Counted from the first letter of the stretch, positions 30,065-41,746 are shown. The stretch is 64,000 nucleotides of DNA from Pseudomonas monteilii NBRC 103158 = DSM 14164 (GCF_000730605.1 NZ_BBIS01000023.1:1-64000); one strand, 5' to 3'. A program made the numbers and translations. Notes: generated by a model from the sequence alone, not told the origin.

Positions 30065-30096
30065 TGGGTGAGTGTCTACACTGAAAGACCGAGTTG

Positions 30097-30190
30097 CCTT
30101 CTTCGCGGGCACGCCCGCTCCCACATGGACTGCGCAAGCCTCAAATACAGCGCGGACACTGTGGGAGAGGGCGTGCCCGCGAAGAGGCCA
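30097..30190. repeat. Inverted pair of REP elements
   Basis: CTTCGCGGGCACGCCCGCTCCCAC (30101-30124) and its near inverse (30161-30185, GTGGGAGAGGGCGTGCCCGCGAAG) flank about 36 bp between fdhE and selA. This is the P. putida-type extragenic palindrome arrangement, seen again at 58097-58180. Confidence 0.85.
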
Positions 30191-30217
30191 GTACAGACAC
30201 CGGATAACCCAAGGTAG

Positions 30218-33569
<3,352 letters not shown>

Positions 33570-33575
33570 GTTCAA

Positions 33576-33671
33576 GGAAGGCAATCGCGCCCGGTGGCGC
33601 GGCCGGGCTTCAAACCCGGTTGGGGACGGCAGCCGTTCCCGGGCAGGTTCGACTCCCGCTGCCTTCCGCCA
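33576..33671 (+). tRNA. selC: tRNA-Sec (anticodon TCA)
   Basis: A 96-nt tRNA gene with an 8-bp acceptor stem (GGAAGGCA with TGCCTTCC), encoded GCCA end, a long variable arm and T-loop GTTCGACTC. The anticodon TCA at 33610-33612 reads UGA. It begins six bases after the selB stop, so it may be cotranscribed with selAB. Confidence 0.96.
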
Positions 33672-33686
33672 TTTTCTTTCGCCTGT

Positions 33687-34676
33687 TCAGGCCCGTTCGC
33701 CGCACAGGTCCAGAGCAAACCACTGCTCTGCTGCATCCACATTCAAGCCCGCCCCCAACAGCGCAACCATCTTGCCCAGCGCTGCCTCACGGGTCATGCC
33801 GCCACCACTGACCAATCCGGCCCCGCGCAAGCGGTTACCTGCCGCATAGGTGTCGAATACCACCGAACCTTCAGGACACTGGCTGATAGCCGCCAGCATC
33901 ACACCGCGCTGGCGCGCCGCGCTCAGAGCATTCAGCAATGCCTGGTCATCCGATGGCCCAGTACCGCTGCCGTAGCATTCCAGCAGCAACCCCTGCACAC
34001 CGCTGTCGATCAAGCCCTGCAAGTGCCCGGCCTGCAGCCCCGGGAACACTGGCACGACCGCCAGGTTGACCGGCTTGCGCGGCTGCTTGTAGCCCAGCTC
34101 GGCAGGGATCATGTCGGCATGCTCACCATCACGATGGCGCGGCAGCGCCGCAAAGGCATCGAACGCCTCGCTGCGCAGCTTCGAGGCCCGGCAGCCATGC
34201 AGCAGTTGGCCATGGAAGTAGAGCTGCACGCCATCTTCCAGGCCATGTTCGAACTGGCGCAGCGCACCACACAGGTTGGCCCACGCATCGCTGTCAGCGG
34301 CACCCGCCGGCAGCATCGAGCCGGTCAGCAGCACCGGAACCGGCAGCCCCAGCAGCAGGAACGACAATGCCGCAGCGCTGTACGCCATGCTGTCGGTGCC
34401 GTGCAGCACCAGCACGCCGTCATGGCCCGCCACATCTACCGCATCGACAATGGCATCGCGCATCGCCAGCCAGTTGTGCTGTTGCATGTTGGCGCTGTCG
34501 AGCAGCGGGTTCAGTTCCTGCAGGGTCCATTGCAGCTGGGGCGCATCGGCCATGTGCGCGAAGTGCTCGCGCATCCGTGCTTCAAAACCGCCGGCTGGCG
34601 CCAGGCCTTCCGGGGTTTCGAGCATACCGATGGTGCCACCGGTATAGAGAACGAGAAGATTCTTTACGGCACGCAT
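33687..34676 (-). CDS. ansA: Type I L-asparaginase
   Basis: A 329-residue asparaginase hydrolysing asparagine to aspartate and ammonia. The first catalytic Thr motif YTGGTIGM is at residues 9-16; the second, HGTDSM, is near residue 91. No signal peptide, so it is the cytoplasmic type. ATG at 34676 (MRAVKNLLVLYTGG) has GGATG upstream; an earlier in-frame ATG at 34685 lacks an RBS. It is downstream of an amino-acid symporter gene on the same strand, separated by a terminator. Confidence 0.93.
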   Translation of the reverse strand: MRAVKNLLVLYTGGTIGMLETPEGLAPAGGFEARMREHFAHMADAPQLQWTLQELNPLLDSANMQQHNWLAMRDAIVDAVDVAGHDGVLVLHGTDSMAYSAAALSFLLLGLPVPVLLTGSMLPAGAADSDAWANLCGALRQFEHGLEDGVQLYFHGQLLHGCRASKLRSEAFDAFAALPRHRDGEHADMIPAELGYKQPRKPVNLAVVPVFPGLQAGHLQGLIDSGVQGLLLECYGSGTGPSDDQALLNALSAARQRGVMLAAISQCPEGSVVFDTYAAGNRLRGAGLVSGGGMTREAALGKMVALLGAGLNVDAAEQWFALDLCGERA

Positions 34677-34701
34677 GGAGAACATCCGTAGCGGTGAGCG
34701 G

Positions 34702-34733
34702 AGAAAGAAAAGCCGCCCGCAGAAGGGGCGGCT
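34702..34733 (-). terminator. Rho-independent terminator of the symporter gene
   Basis: On the minus strand AGCCGCCC/GGGCGGCT (34711-34718 with 34726-34733) is followed by TTTCTTTC. It stops transcription from 36191 before ansA. Confidence 0.8.
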
Positions 34734-34748
34734 GGGCAGGGCAGCGTA

Positions 34749-36191
34749 TCAGCGCTGAGGCTGCGCTTGGGCGACTGTTTTGTCAGTGGCTGTTTCCGCC
34801 TGCGGATTGGCAGGCCAGGCATTGCGGTCCAGGTCCAGGTCGGCGAACTTGGTCGAATCGAACACCGGCTGCTGGATACCCGCCTTGCGCTGCTCGTCAT
34901 AGTCGCGCATCACACGCAGGCCGACTTTGAACAGCAGGGCCAGGGCCACCAGGTTGACGAAGGCCAGGCAGGTCATGGTGATGTCGGCGAAGGCGAACAC
35001 GGTCGACAGGTCTTGCATCGAGCCCCAGACCACCAGTGCCAGCACCAGACCACGGAATACCATCAGTACCACGCGGTTACGGGTGAGGAACTGCAGGCTG
35101 TTCTCGCCCAGGTAGTAGTTGTAGAGGATGCAGGTGAACACGAACAGCGACAGTGCAACGCTGACGAACACACGGCCCCAGTCACCGACCACGGCGGCCA
35201 GCGAGTTCTGGGTCAGGACAATGCCGTCACCCTCGAAGCCCGGAGTATAGAAGCCCGACAGCAGGATCAGCAGCGCGGTACAGGTGCAGATCACGAAGGT
35301 GTCGAGGAACACGCTGAAGGCCTGGACCACGCCCTGGGCGCCCGGGTGTTTCACCGCAGCCACGGCAGCGACGTTTGGCGCACTGCCAAGGCCCGCTTCG
35401 TTGGCGAACACGCCACGCTTCACGCCCATGACGATGGCGCTGCCGAGCAGGCCGCCGAAGGCTGGGTCGAGGCCGAAGGCGCTCTTGAAGATGGTTTCCA
35501 GCATGGCTGGCACGTGTTCGATCTGGGTGCCGATCACGTACAGGGTCACGCCGATGTAGGCCAGGGTCTTGACCGGTACCAGCAGGTCCGACACCGCAGC
35601 GATGCGCTTGATGCCGCCGATGAAGGTGATTGCCAGCAGCACGGCCAGGACAATACCGGTTTGGCTCGGGGCAAAGTTGAAGGCGTTCTGCAGCGAGTGG
35701 GTCACGGTGTACGACTGCAGGCCGATGAAGGCGAAGCCGTAGGTGACCAGCAGCAGGATCGAGAACACGATGGCCATGCCTTTGCGGTTCAGGCCATGCT
35801 GGATGTAGTAGGCCGGGCCGCCACGGTACAGGCCGTCACCATCGGCGCGCTTGTACACCTGGGCCAGGGTACATTCGAAGAAGCTGCTGGACATGCCCAC
35901 CAATGCGGTGACCCACATCCAGAACACGGCACCTGGGCCACCCAGGGTCACGGCAATACCGACACCGGCAATGTTACCGGCGCCAACGCGGCCGGCGAGG
36001 CTCAGCATCAGGGCCTGGAAGGAGCTCAGCTGGCCTGCCTGGCCACGCAGCGATTCCTTGAACACGGCGAACATGTGGCCGAAATGGCGGAACTGAACGA
36101 ATCGGGAGCGGATGGTGAAGTAGCTACCCAGCCCTACGATCAGCACGATGAGGAGTTTCCCCGAGAGGAAATCGTTGAGTACTTCGAGCAT
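34749..36191 (-). CDS. Sodium:alanine/glycine symporter, AGCS family
   Basis: A 480-residue inner-membrane symporter with about eleven hydrophobic segments. AGCS hallmarks include SLAGRVGAGNIAGVGIAV (about residue 64) and ANEAGLGSAPNVAAVAA (about residue 266). It takes up alanine or glycine with Na+; the exact substrate cannot be read from sequence. It lies between ansA and the divergent HTH regulator at 36370, which might control it (inference). Confidence 0.93.
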   Translation of the reverse strand: MLEVLNDFLSGKLLIVLIVGLGSYFTIRSRFVQFRHFGHMFAVFKESLRGQAGQLSSFQALMLSLAGRVGAGNIAGVGIAVTLGGPGAVFWMWVTALVGMSSSFFECTLAQVYKRADGDGLYRGGPAYYIQHGLNRKGMAIVFSILLLVTYGFAFIGLQSYTVTHSLQNAFNFAPSQTGIVLAVLLAITFIGGIKRIAAVSDLLVPVKTLAYIGVTLYVIGTQIEHVPAMLETIFKSAFGLDPAFGGLLGSAIVMGVKRGVFANEAGLGSAPNVAAVAAVKHPGAQGVVQAFSVFLDTFVICTCTALLILLSGFYTPGFEGDGIVLTQNSLAAVVGDWGRVFVSVALSLFVFTCILYNYYLGENSLQFLTRNRVVLMVFRGLVLALVVWGSMQDLSTVFAFADITMTCLAFVNLVALALLFKVGLRVMRDYDEQRKAGIQQPVFDSTKFADLDLDRNAWPANPQAETATDKTVAQAQPQR

Positions 36192-36330
36192 TGGAGAATG
36201 ACCTCGATTCTTATTCTTCGTGTGGAAAGACCAGCGGACGGCAGGCGCACCGCTATTCGTTGGGGCGCATGGTTGGCCATGACAAGAGTGGTTACAATTT
36301 CGCGGGTTGGTCTCAGTTGGCGCGACTTGA

Positions 36331-36339
36331 TGCTACAAT
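36331..36339 (+). promoter_or_regulatory. Extended -10 promoter candidate
   Basis: TGCTACAAT is a TGn-extended -10 (TACAAT 36334-36339), 31 nt before the HTH regulator start. No good -35 lies at 16-18 bp. Confidence 0.4.
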
Positions 36340-36369
36340 GGCGTCATTCGCGTCACCTGGGTCCCGCAC

Positions 36370-37179
36370 ATGAGCGATCATTTCGCTACCAACCTCAAGC
36401 TGGCTTGCAGCCACTACCGCTCTATTTCCGAAGTTTGCCGACAGCTGTCGATCAACCGGGCACAGTTCAACAAGTACCTGAGCGGGCAGAGCCGTCCGAC
36501 GGCTTACAACCTCAAGCGCATCGGTGACTTCTTCGGCGTCGAGGATTACGAACTGAATTTGCCGGCCGAGCAGTTCGCCAGGCTCATCGGCGCACGGGTG
36601 TCGACGCTGGCCGACCAGCCCAGCGACCCGATCAGCGAACTGTTCCGTCCGCTGCACGACCACGCCGGCAACCTGTCGCGTTATTGCGGTTACTACTTCG
36701 AGTATTCCAACTGCATGTCGGTGCCGGGCACCATCCTGGTGTCGCTGGTGCACCTGTGGGAGGAGCGCGGCCGCTTCCTGTTCGAGCGCCAGGAACGCCA
36801 GGAACGCTCCAGCACCACCGACCAGCACGCCGAGGTACGCTGCCGCTACTTGGGGGCTGCGTTCCAGTTGCAGGACCGGCTGTTCCTGATCGACTACGAG
36901 TCGCTCACGTACAACGAAATGAGCCAGACCATCCTCATCCCCAGCTTCAAAAGCCGCATCACCCGCCTGAATGGCCTGAAGGCTGGAGTGTCCAGCGGCG
37001 ACCGACGCAACCCGGCCTGTACCCGGGTGGTGTGGGAGTATCTGGGGGAAGAGATCAATCGCATCAATGCCTATCGGCAGGTAAAACTGTACCGGCCGGA
37101 TGATCCACGTATAGATGACGATGTACGTGAACGGTTGAGTGTGGGGCCATTGCGCAACAGTTTGTTTGAGATTGAATAG
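36370..37179 (+). CDS. Helix-turn-helix regulator of unknown role
   Basis: A 269-residue protein. Residues 5-55 form an XRE/Cro-like HTH (SISEVCRQLSINRAQFNKYLSGQSRPT). The remaining 210 residues are a soluble domain I do not recognise; Tyr- and Arg-rich, with SYCGYYFEYSN-type segments around residue 105. It is divergent from the AGCS symporter gene, suggesting control of that gene or itself. GC falls abruptly after its 3' end. The start ATG 36370 lacks a strong RBS. Confidence 0.8.
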   Translation: MSDHFATNLKLACSHYRSISEVCRQLSINRAQFNKYLSGQSRPTAYNLKRIGDFFGVEDYELNLPAEQFARLIGARVSTLADQPSDPISELFRPLHDHAGNLSRYCGYYFEYSNCMSVPGTILVSLVHLWEERGRFLFERQERQERSSTTDQHAEVRCRYLGAAFQLQDRLFLIDYESLTYNEMSQTILIPSFKSRITRLNGLKAGVSSGDRRNPACTRVVWEYLGEEINRINAYRQVKLYRPDDPRIDDDVRERLSVGPLRNSLFEIE

Positions 37180-37276
37180 ATGTAGCGCTTGCATTGAACC
37201 AATTGCTGGTCAGGCTATGCCGGGGCCACACAGTCGTAAAAGCGCGGGCCCCGCTCAAAATACATTCAACCATCAC

Positions 37277-38062
37277 TCAAAATTGCCGTAACCATTCTCC
37301 AACTGCGTGCCCATCATTGAACAACAACCTCAAGGACATCAGGCAGCAGACAGTGATGAGCAATGGTCTGATCAGCCGTGGCCCAAAGTAAAGCGCACAC
37401 CGTGCGCCGAGTTGGGCGCCAAGAATGGCGCAAAATGCCATTACTAAGGCTAAGGGCCATATAATTGCGCCACTGAAGGCAAAGACTGACAGGGCACCAA
37501 GGTTGCAAGATGCGTTAAGCAGTTTGCTATTGCATATTGCCTGCATCAGTTGCTGACCCAGCAGCAAGGAAAAGGCCACCATGAAGAATGAACCGGTGCC
37601 TGGACCAAAAATGCCGTCGTAAAAACCAATGATTGGGATAATCACCAGCGTAAAGCTTAAGGACGACATGCGCTGCTTACGATCCCGTGCATCAAGCTTG
37701 GGACTGAATGCAAAATAGCTTGCAACTGCAATTAGCAAGATTGGAACGGTTAATTCCAGGATGGCTTTGTCGAGCATACTGATCGACAAGGCACCTGCAA
37801 CACCACCTGTGAATGACAGAATGGCCATTGGCCGGCCTACCTTCCACTGGATCATTCGCTTACGGGCGAACGCCCACACCGCTGAAACACTGGCGGATGA
37901 AGCCTGAAATTTGTTGGTAGCCATAGCAGACAATGGATCGATACCTGCAATGAAAAAGGCCGGTAACGTCAGTAAACCCCCGCCTCCTGCAATTGCATCG
38001 AAAAAGCCAGCGAGCAATGCGACTGACGCCAGCACCAAGAGTATTGAGACTTCAATTTCCAT
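37277..38062 (-). CDS. TauE/SafE (TSUP) family permease, second copy
   Basis: A 261-residue membrane protein with both TSUP repeats. LLAGFFDAIAGGGGLLTLPA is near residue 17 and FYDGIFGPGTGSFFMV near residue 153. It shares only the family motifs with the copy at 22752. Base composition is distinctly more AT-rich than neighbours, and codons differ (more A/T third positions), suggesting acquisition. A strong GGTAGGAGC site sits 6 nt before its ATG. Its upstream neighbours are two small unknown ORFs on the same strand. Substrate unknown, probably a sulfur-containing anion. Confidence 0.88.
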   Translation of the reverse strand: MEIEVSILLVLASVALLAGFFDAIAGGGGLLTLPAFFIAGIDPLSAMATNKFQASSASVSAVWAFARKRMIQWKVGRPMAILSFTGGVAGALSISMLDKAILELTVPILLIAVASYFAFSPKLDARDRKQRMSSLSFTLVIIPIIGFYDGIFGPGTGSFFMVAFSLLLGQQLMQAICNSKLLNASCNLGALSVFAFSGAIIWPLALVMAFCAILGAQLGARCALYFGPRLIRPLLITVCCLMSLRLLFNDGHAVGEWLRQF

Positions 38063-38123
38063 TTTGCTCCTACCTTACCCGCGTACGATCAGGGGGTCTT
38101 GTTGCAGCATCACAGGTTGGGCA

Positions 38124-38525
38124 TCAGGCGAGTAGCCGAATAGCCGAACCAGCAACCTCCGGTTGTCCGTGGGAACTCATTTCGGCTTGATGATGTTTGG
38201 ATTCATTGCGTAGCAGCCATTTACCGCCCCCTTTGAAATTACCGACTAGGCGTACTTGCATTCCGCAATTGTCAATATCGAATGCGAATGAGCGGTAGTC
38301 TACAAGGCTTAAAAGAATTTGGTTTCGTGAGGCCATGTTGATGATAACGGGGTCGTCGTTCATGGTGTCAATGTTTGCCAGGCTCTCTGGCACAGGATCG
38401 AAGAGCGGAGGCAGCATTGCAGCGAACTCCAGTGCTGCTGCTTTTCCGGAGGCAAACATTTTTAATAGGTCGAGTTGCTCAACATTTAGTGACCGTTTTA
38501 TAACTTGTGCTTGGTAGCTTGACAT
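38124..38525 (-). CDS. Hypothetical protein in the low-GC patch
   Basis: A 133-residue unrecognised protein (MSSYQAQVIKRSLNVEQLDL). It has no signal peptide or membrane segment, and the central part has an alternating hydrophobic pattern (QILLSLVDYRSFAFDIDNCGMQVRLVGNF) suggesting beta strands. It ends 61 bp before the TSUP permease on the same strand and shares its low GC. A GGGG lies 8 nt upstream of the ATG. It overlaps a possible 41-codon ORF. Function unknown. Confidence 0.55.
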   Translation of the reverse strand: MSSYQAQVIKRSLNVEQLDLLKMFASGKAAALEFAAMLPPLFDPVPESLANIDTMNDDPVIINMASRNQILLSLVDYRSFAFDIDNCGMQVRLVGNFKGGGKWLLRNESKHHQAEMSSHGQPEVAGSAIRLLA

Positions 38526-38623
38526 TGCAGCAGCCCCAGCGGCATCCGGGCCTCCAATAGCGGCAGTTTGCTGAATGTTAGGCGAAGAACCTCAGGTGTT
38601 GCCTTGGTGTTTACCCCTGTCAT
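38498..38623 (-). CDS. Possible 41-residue small protein
   Basis: A small ORF (MTGVNTKATPEVLRLTFSKL...) has a good ribosome-binding site, AAGGAAA, seven nt before the ATG. It overlaps the start of the 133-codon ORF by 28 nt, so it could be a leader peptide or coupled gene. There is no homology I recognise. A longer frame reaching to 38992 is antisense to the next gene and is not believed. Confidence 0.3.
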   Translation of the reverse strand: MTGVNTKATPEVLRLTFSKLPLLEARMPLGLLQCQATKHKL

Positions 38624-38858
38624 TGTTATTTTCCTTGTCTGTAGGGAAAGGTGAAACTTTTTGTTAGAACGCTGAGCATTTAGCCAGATATTTTTTACTG
38701 ATGATGTAGGGCTGCCCCTCTCTGGCTTGTAGGGAAACTCTATGGTCGTGGTAGGAATCGTCCGTGGTGCTGCTGTCAGCCTCAGGGTTGGACTTCCCCG
38801 CCCGGAAACCGCAAAATGACCCCTTTCCTTTATCAACCTCTCCGGATCTGCTGACTCT

Positions 38859-39743
38859 ATGCGTATGCGCCTAATGCTGTTGGGTGGTGGCAATGCCCTC
38901 GGGCAAGCGCTGATTCGTCTTGGGGCCGAGGAGGACATCGCATTCCTGGCGCCGCGCCCGCCCGAAAACGGCTGGACGCCGGCCAGCCTCACCCAGTTGC
39001 TCGACGATCACCGCCCCGACGCCGTGGTCAACCTGGCCTATTACTTCGACTGGTTCCAGGCCGAGTCGGTCAGCGAACAGCGCCTGGCTCAACAGGAGCG
39101 GGCAGTAGAGCGGCTCGCAGAGCTGTGCCAGCACCACCAGATCACCCTGGTACAGCCTTCCAGCTACCGCGTGTTCGACGGTTCGCGGGCCACGGCCTAC
39201 AGCGAAAAGGACGAGCCAGTGCCGTTGGGCCTGCGTGGCCAGGCGTTGTGGCGCATCGAACAGAGCGTGCGTGCGGCCTGCCCGCAGCATGTGCTACTGC
39301 GCTTTGGCTGGTTGCTCGACGAAAGCATCGACGGGTCGCTGGGCCGCTTCCTGACCCGTGCCGAGCAACCGCAAGAGCTGCTGCTGGCCGATGACCGGCG
39401 TGGTAACCCGACACCGGTCGACGATGCTGCGCGGGTGATCCTGTCGGTGCTCAAGCAGCTCGATTGCACTGCGCCGCTGTGGGGCACCTACCATTACGCC
39501 GGCAACGAGGCGACCACGCCGCTGGCGCTAGGCCAGGCGATCCTTGCCGAAGCGGGCCAGTACCGCCAGCTCGCGGTTCAGGCGCCAACGCCACAGGCTC
39601 ATGCCGCACGGCCGGATGCCAGCGAAGAGCCGCAGCATGCGGTACTGGCCTGCAAGAAAATCCTTCATACCTTCGGCATCAAGCCGCGTGCCTGGCGCGC
39701 CGGCCTGCCGCCTCTACTGGACCGGTTCTACCGCCATGGCTGA
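38859..39743 (+). CDS. RmlD-like NAD(P)-dependent sugar-nucleotide reductase
   Basis: A 294-residue extended-SDR protein. The nucleotide-binding loop LLGGGNALGQALIRLG is at residues 7-22, a variant of GxxGxxG. SSYRVFDG and the following YSEKDEPVPLG match the RmlD (dTDP-4-dehydrorhamnose reductase) layout. The classical YxxxK is replaced: GLRGQALWRIEQSV occupies its place, so catalysis is doubtful. It overlaps the next gene by 8 nt. A role in surface polysaccharide synthesis is inference. Confidence 0.75.
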   Translation: MRMRLMLLGGGNALGQALIRLGAEEDIAFLAPRPPENGWTPASLTQLLDDHRPDAVVNLAYYFDWFQAESVSEQRLAQQERAVERLAELCQHHQITLVQPSSYRVFDGSRATAYSEKDEPVPLGLRGQALWRIEQSVRAACPQHVLLRFGWLLDESIDGSLGRFLTRAEQPQELLLADDRRGNPTPVDDAARVILSVLKQLDCTAPLWGTYHYAGNEATTPLALGQAILAEAGQYRQLAVQAPTPQAHAARPDASEEPQHAVLACKKILHTFGIKPRAWRAGLPPLLDRFYRHG

Positions 39744-40668
39744 CGCCCCCATCCTGATCACCGGCGGTGCCGGCTTCATTGGCTCCCACCTGTGCGATGC
39801 GTTGTTGGACAAAGGCTACGCCGTACGCATTCTCGATGACTTTTCCACTGGCCGGCGCAGTAACCTGCAGGTCGACCACCCACGGCTGGAACTGATCGAA
39901 GGCGATGTTGCCGATGCCGGGCTGGTCACCCAGGCCGCAGCCGGCTGCAGTGCCGTGGTGCACCTGGCGGCAGTGGCCTCGGTGCAGGCCTCGGTCGAAG
40001 ACCCGGTGCGCACACACCAGAGCAATTTCATCGGCACCCTTAACGTGTGCGAAGCGATGCGCGTGCATGGCCTGCGCCGGGTGCTGTTTGCTTCAAGTGC
40101 AGCGGTGTACGGCAACAATGGCGAGGGCGAGTCGATTGCCGAAGACACGCCCAAGGCGCCGCTGACCCCCTACGCCGTGGACAAACTGGCCAGTGAGCAA
40201 TACCTGGACTTCTACCGTCGTCAGCATGGCCTGGAGCCGGTGGTGTTCCGCTTCTTCAATATCTTCGGGCCACGCCAAGACCCGTCTTCGCCGTATTCCG
40301 GGGTAATCAGCATCTTCTGCGAGCGCGCGGTGCAGGGCTTGCCGATCACCGTCTTCGGTGATGGCGAACAGACCCGCGACTTTCTTTACGTGGGTGACCT
40401 GGTGCAGGTGATGGTGCAGGCGCTGGAACAGCCGCAGGTGGAGGAGGGCGCGGTGAACATCGGCCTCAACCAGGCCACTTCGCTGAACCAGTTGCTGGCG
40501 GCGCTGGAGAAGGTGGTGGGGAGCTTGCCGGCGATTAGCTATGTGGCGGCGCGTTCGGGTGACATTCGCCATTCGCGGGCGGATAACCAGCGCTTGCTGG
40601 CGCGGTTCGATTTCCCGCAGGCGACGCCGATGGTCGAAGGCCTGGCGCGGCTTCTGGGTAAAAGCTGA
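39736..40668 (+). CDS. NAD-dependent epimerase, UDP-glucose 4-epimerase-like
   Basis: A 310-residue extended SDR. GGAGFIGSHLCDALL is at residues 10-24, the catalytic Ser in FASSAAVYGNN (about residue 123) and YAVDK (about residue 148) gives Tyr and Lys. FRFFNIFGPRQDPSSPYSG is the substrate-side loop of GalE/WbpP-like enzymes. The frame is open far upstream, but ATG 39736 gives the proper N-terminus. It overlaps the RmlD-like gene, so the two are an operon. Confidence 0.9.
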   Translation: MADAPILITGGAGFIGSHLCDALLDKGYAVRILDDFSTGRRSNLQVDHPRLELIEGDVADAGLVTQAAAGCSAVVHLAAVASVQASVEDPVRTHQSNFIGTLNVCEAMRVHGLRRVLFASSAAVYGNNGEGESIAEDTPKAPLTPYAVDKLASEQYLDFYRRQHGLEPVVFRFFNIFGPRQDPSSPYSGVISIFCERAVQGLPITVFGDGEQTRDFLYVGDLVQVMVQALEQPQVEEGAVNIGLNQATSLNQLLAALEKVVGSLPAISYVAARSGDIRHSRADNQRLLARFDFPQATPMVEGLARLLGKS

Positions 40669-40673
40669 AAACG

Positions 40674-40696
40674 CTGGGGCCGCTAAGCGGCCCCAG
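40674..40696 (+). terminator. Strong hairpin after the epimerase gene
   Basis: CTGGGGCCGC/GCGGCCCCAG is a perfect 10-bp stem with a TAA loop, six bases after the stop. It lacks a T-run, so termination may be partial. Confidence 0.55.
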
Positions 40697-40702
40697 AATC
40701 AG

Positions 40703-40966
40703 GCAGTGCATGTCACCAACCAGAGCGTGTTGCTGGCAGGGCGTGGCGCGATGGCTAGCCGATTGATTGGTGCTTATATGTGCTGCTACTCGGTCGGTAG
40801 CGGCTTGGGTGCGGTGCTGGCGAGCGGCGTGTATGCCCGATGGGGGTGGCCTGCGGTGTGTGGGCTTGGCATGGCCATCAGTGCGGTTGCGCTGGGGTAC
40901 TGGCTGTGGCTGCAACGAGAAAGGGCGGCCGAAGCCGCCCTGCCGTGTTCCGGTCAGAACTTGTAG
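40703..40966 (+). pseudogene. C-terminal remnant of an MFS transporter gene
   Basis: The frame encodes AVHVTNQSVLLAGRGAMASR and LIGAYMCCYSVGSGLGAVLA, typical of the last two helices of a DHA1-type MFS protein. About 75 residues of the family's roughly 400 remain. No start codon or N-terminal part precedes it; the epimerase gene and its hairpin lie immediately upstream. The oprG terminator lies inside its end. In related P. putida genomes a full MFS gene at this place is expected from memory, so this is probably a deletion scar. Confidence 0.7.
40923..40940 (-). terminator. Terminator of oprG
   Basis: On the minus strand GGGCGGC-TTCG-GCCGCCC followed by TTTC is a stable UUCG tetraloop hairpin, 14 bp past the oprG stop. 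Confidence 0.75.
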
Positions 40967-41637
40967 CCAAGGCCGACCATGTACACCCACGGGTCGACGT
41001 CTACGTCGACCTTGGTCTTGCTGTAGCCCAGTGCGGTCGGGCCATTGACGCTGGCCTTGGTGTCGATGTCGACATACCAGACCGAGGCGTTGACCAGCAG
41101 GTTGTCGGTGAGCATGTAGTCCATGCCCAGCTGGCCGGCAATACCGACCGAGTCTTGCAGCTTGAGGTTGCTGAAGCCTTGTTGCTTGCGTGCGCTGCTC
41201 AAGTCTTCGTCAAAGAACAGGGTGTAGTTGATGCCCACGCCGGCGTACGGCTGGAAGCGCGAGTTCGGCTCCATTGGGTAGTACTGCAGCGACAGGGTCG
41301 GTGGCAGTTGCTTGATGTCTGCCAGCTTGCCGTCCAGCCCGCCGCCCAGGCCTTTTACGCCCACGGTGTGCTTGAACGGGGTGGCTGCCAGCAGCTCCAG
41401 GCCGATGTGGTCGGTGAGCATGTAGGCAAAGGTCAGGCCCAGCTGGGTATCGCTGTCCAGGGTCGCCTTGGTGCCCGACACCTTGTTGCCGTCGAACTTC
41501 AGGTCGCCGCTGCTCTCGTTCGGGGCAGTGGTAATGGCGCCTGCGCGCAAAATCATGTCCCCTGCCTGGTAGGCGTGGGCGGCAGGGGCGGCGAGCGCAA
41601 GGGCCACAAGCGAGGCGCCGAGCAAGGACTTGTTCAT
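40954..41637 (-). CDS. oprG: Outer membrane protein OprG, OmpW family
   Basis: A 227-residue outer-membrane protein. Signal peptide MNKSLLGASLVALALAAPAAHA is cleaved before YQAGD. The rest has alternating strands typical of the eight-stranded OmpW barrel and ends in Phe (GLGYKF). The family passes small hydrophobic or amino-acid solutes. ATG at 41637 has GGGAGC upstream. Expression of oprG in P. aeruginosa is raised at low oxygen through ANR, and a matching site lies at 41703-41716. Confidence 0.93.
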   Translation of the reverse strand: MNKSLLGASLVALALAAPAAHAYQAGDMILRAGAITTAPNESSGDLKFDGNKVSGTKATLDSDTQLGLTFAYMLTDHIGLELLAATPFKHTVGVKGLGGGLDGKLADIKQLPPTLSLQYYPMEPNSRFQPYAGVGINYTLFFDEDLSSARKQQGFSNLKLQDSVGIAGQLGMDYMLTDNLLVNASVWYVDIDTKASVNGPTALGYSKTKVDVDVDPWVYMVGLGYKF

Positions 41638-41674
41638 GGAAGCTCCCAAAGGACGTTATTAATCGAGTAGTCCA

Positions 41675-41716
41675 ATGGTACGGAGCTGGTTAAACAGAAA
41701 GTTTGACCCAGCTCAA
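41675..41716 (-). promoter_or_regulatory. ANR/FNR-type promoter of oprG
   Basis: TTGAC-N4-CTCAA (41703-41716) matches 8 of 10 bases of the ANR/FNR consensus TTGAT-N4-ATCAA. On the minus strand TACCAT (41680-41675) is a fair -10. With a start at about 41668, the ANR site centre is at -41.5, exactly the class II activator position. Confidence 0.65.
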
Positions 41717-41746
41717 AGAAGCGTCTTCATGAATTCGAAACAGTTC

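Noticed and set aside
34767..36527. A 586-codon plus-strand frame over the symporter gene
   Set aside because: Antisense to an intact AGCS symporter; no start signal or family similarity.
38498..38992. A 164-codon minus-strand frame reaching into the RmlD-like gene
   Set aside because: Its N-terminal half is antisense to 38859-39743 and has no ribosome-binding site; only the internal 41-codon start is plausible.
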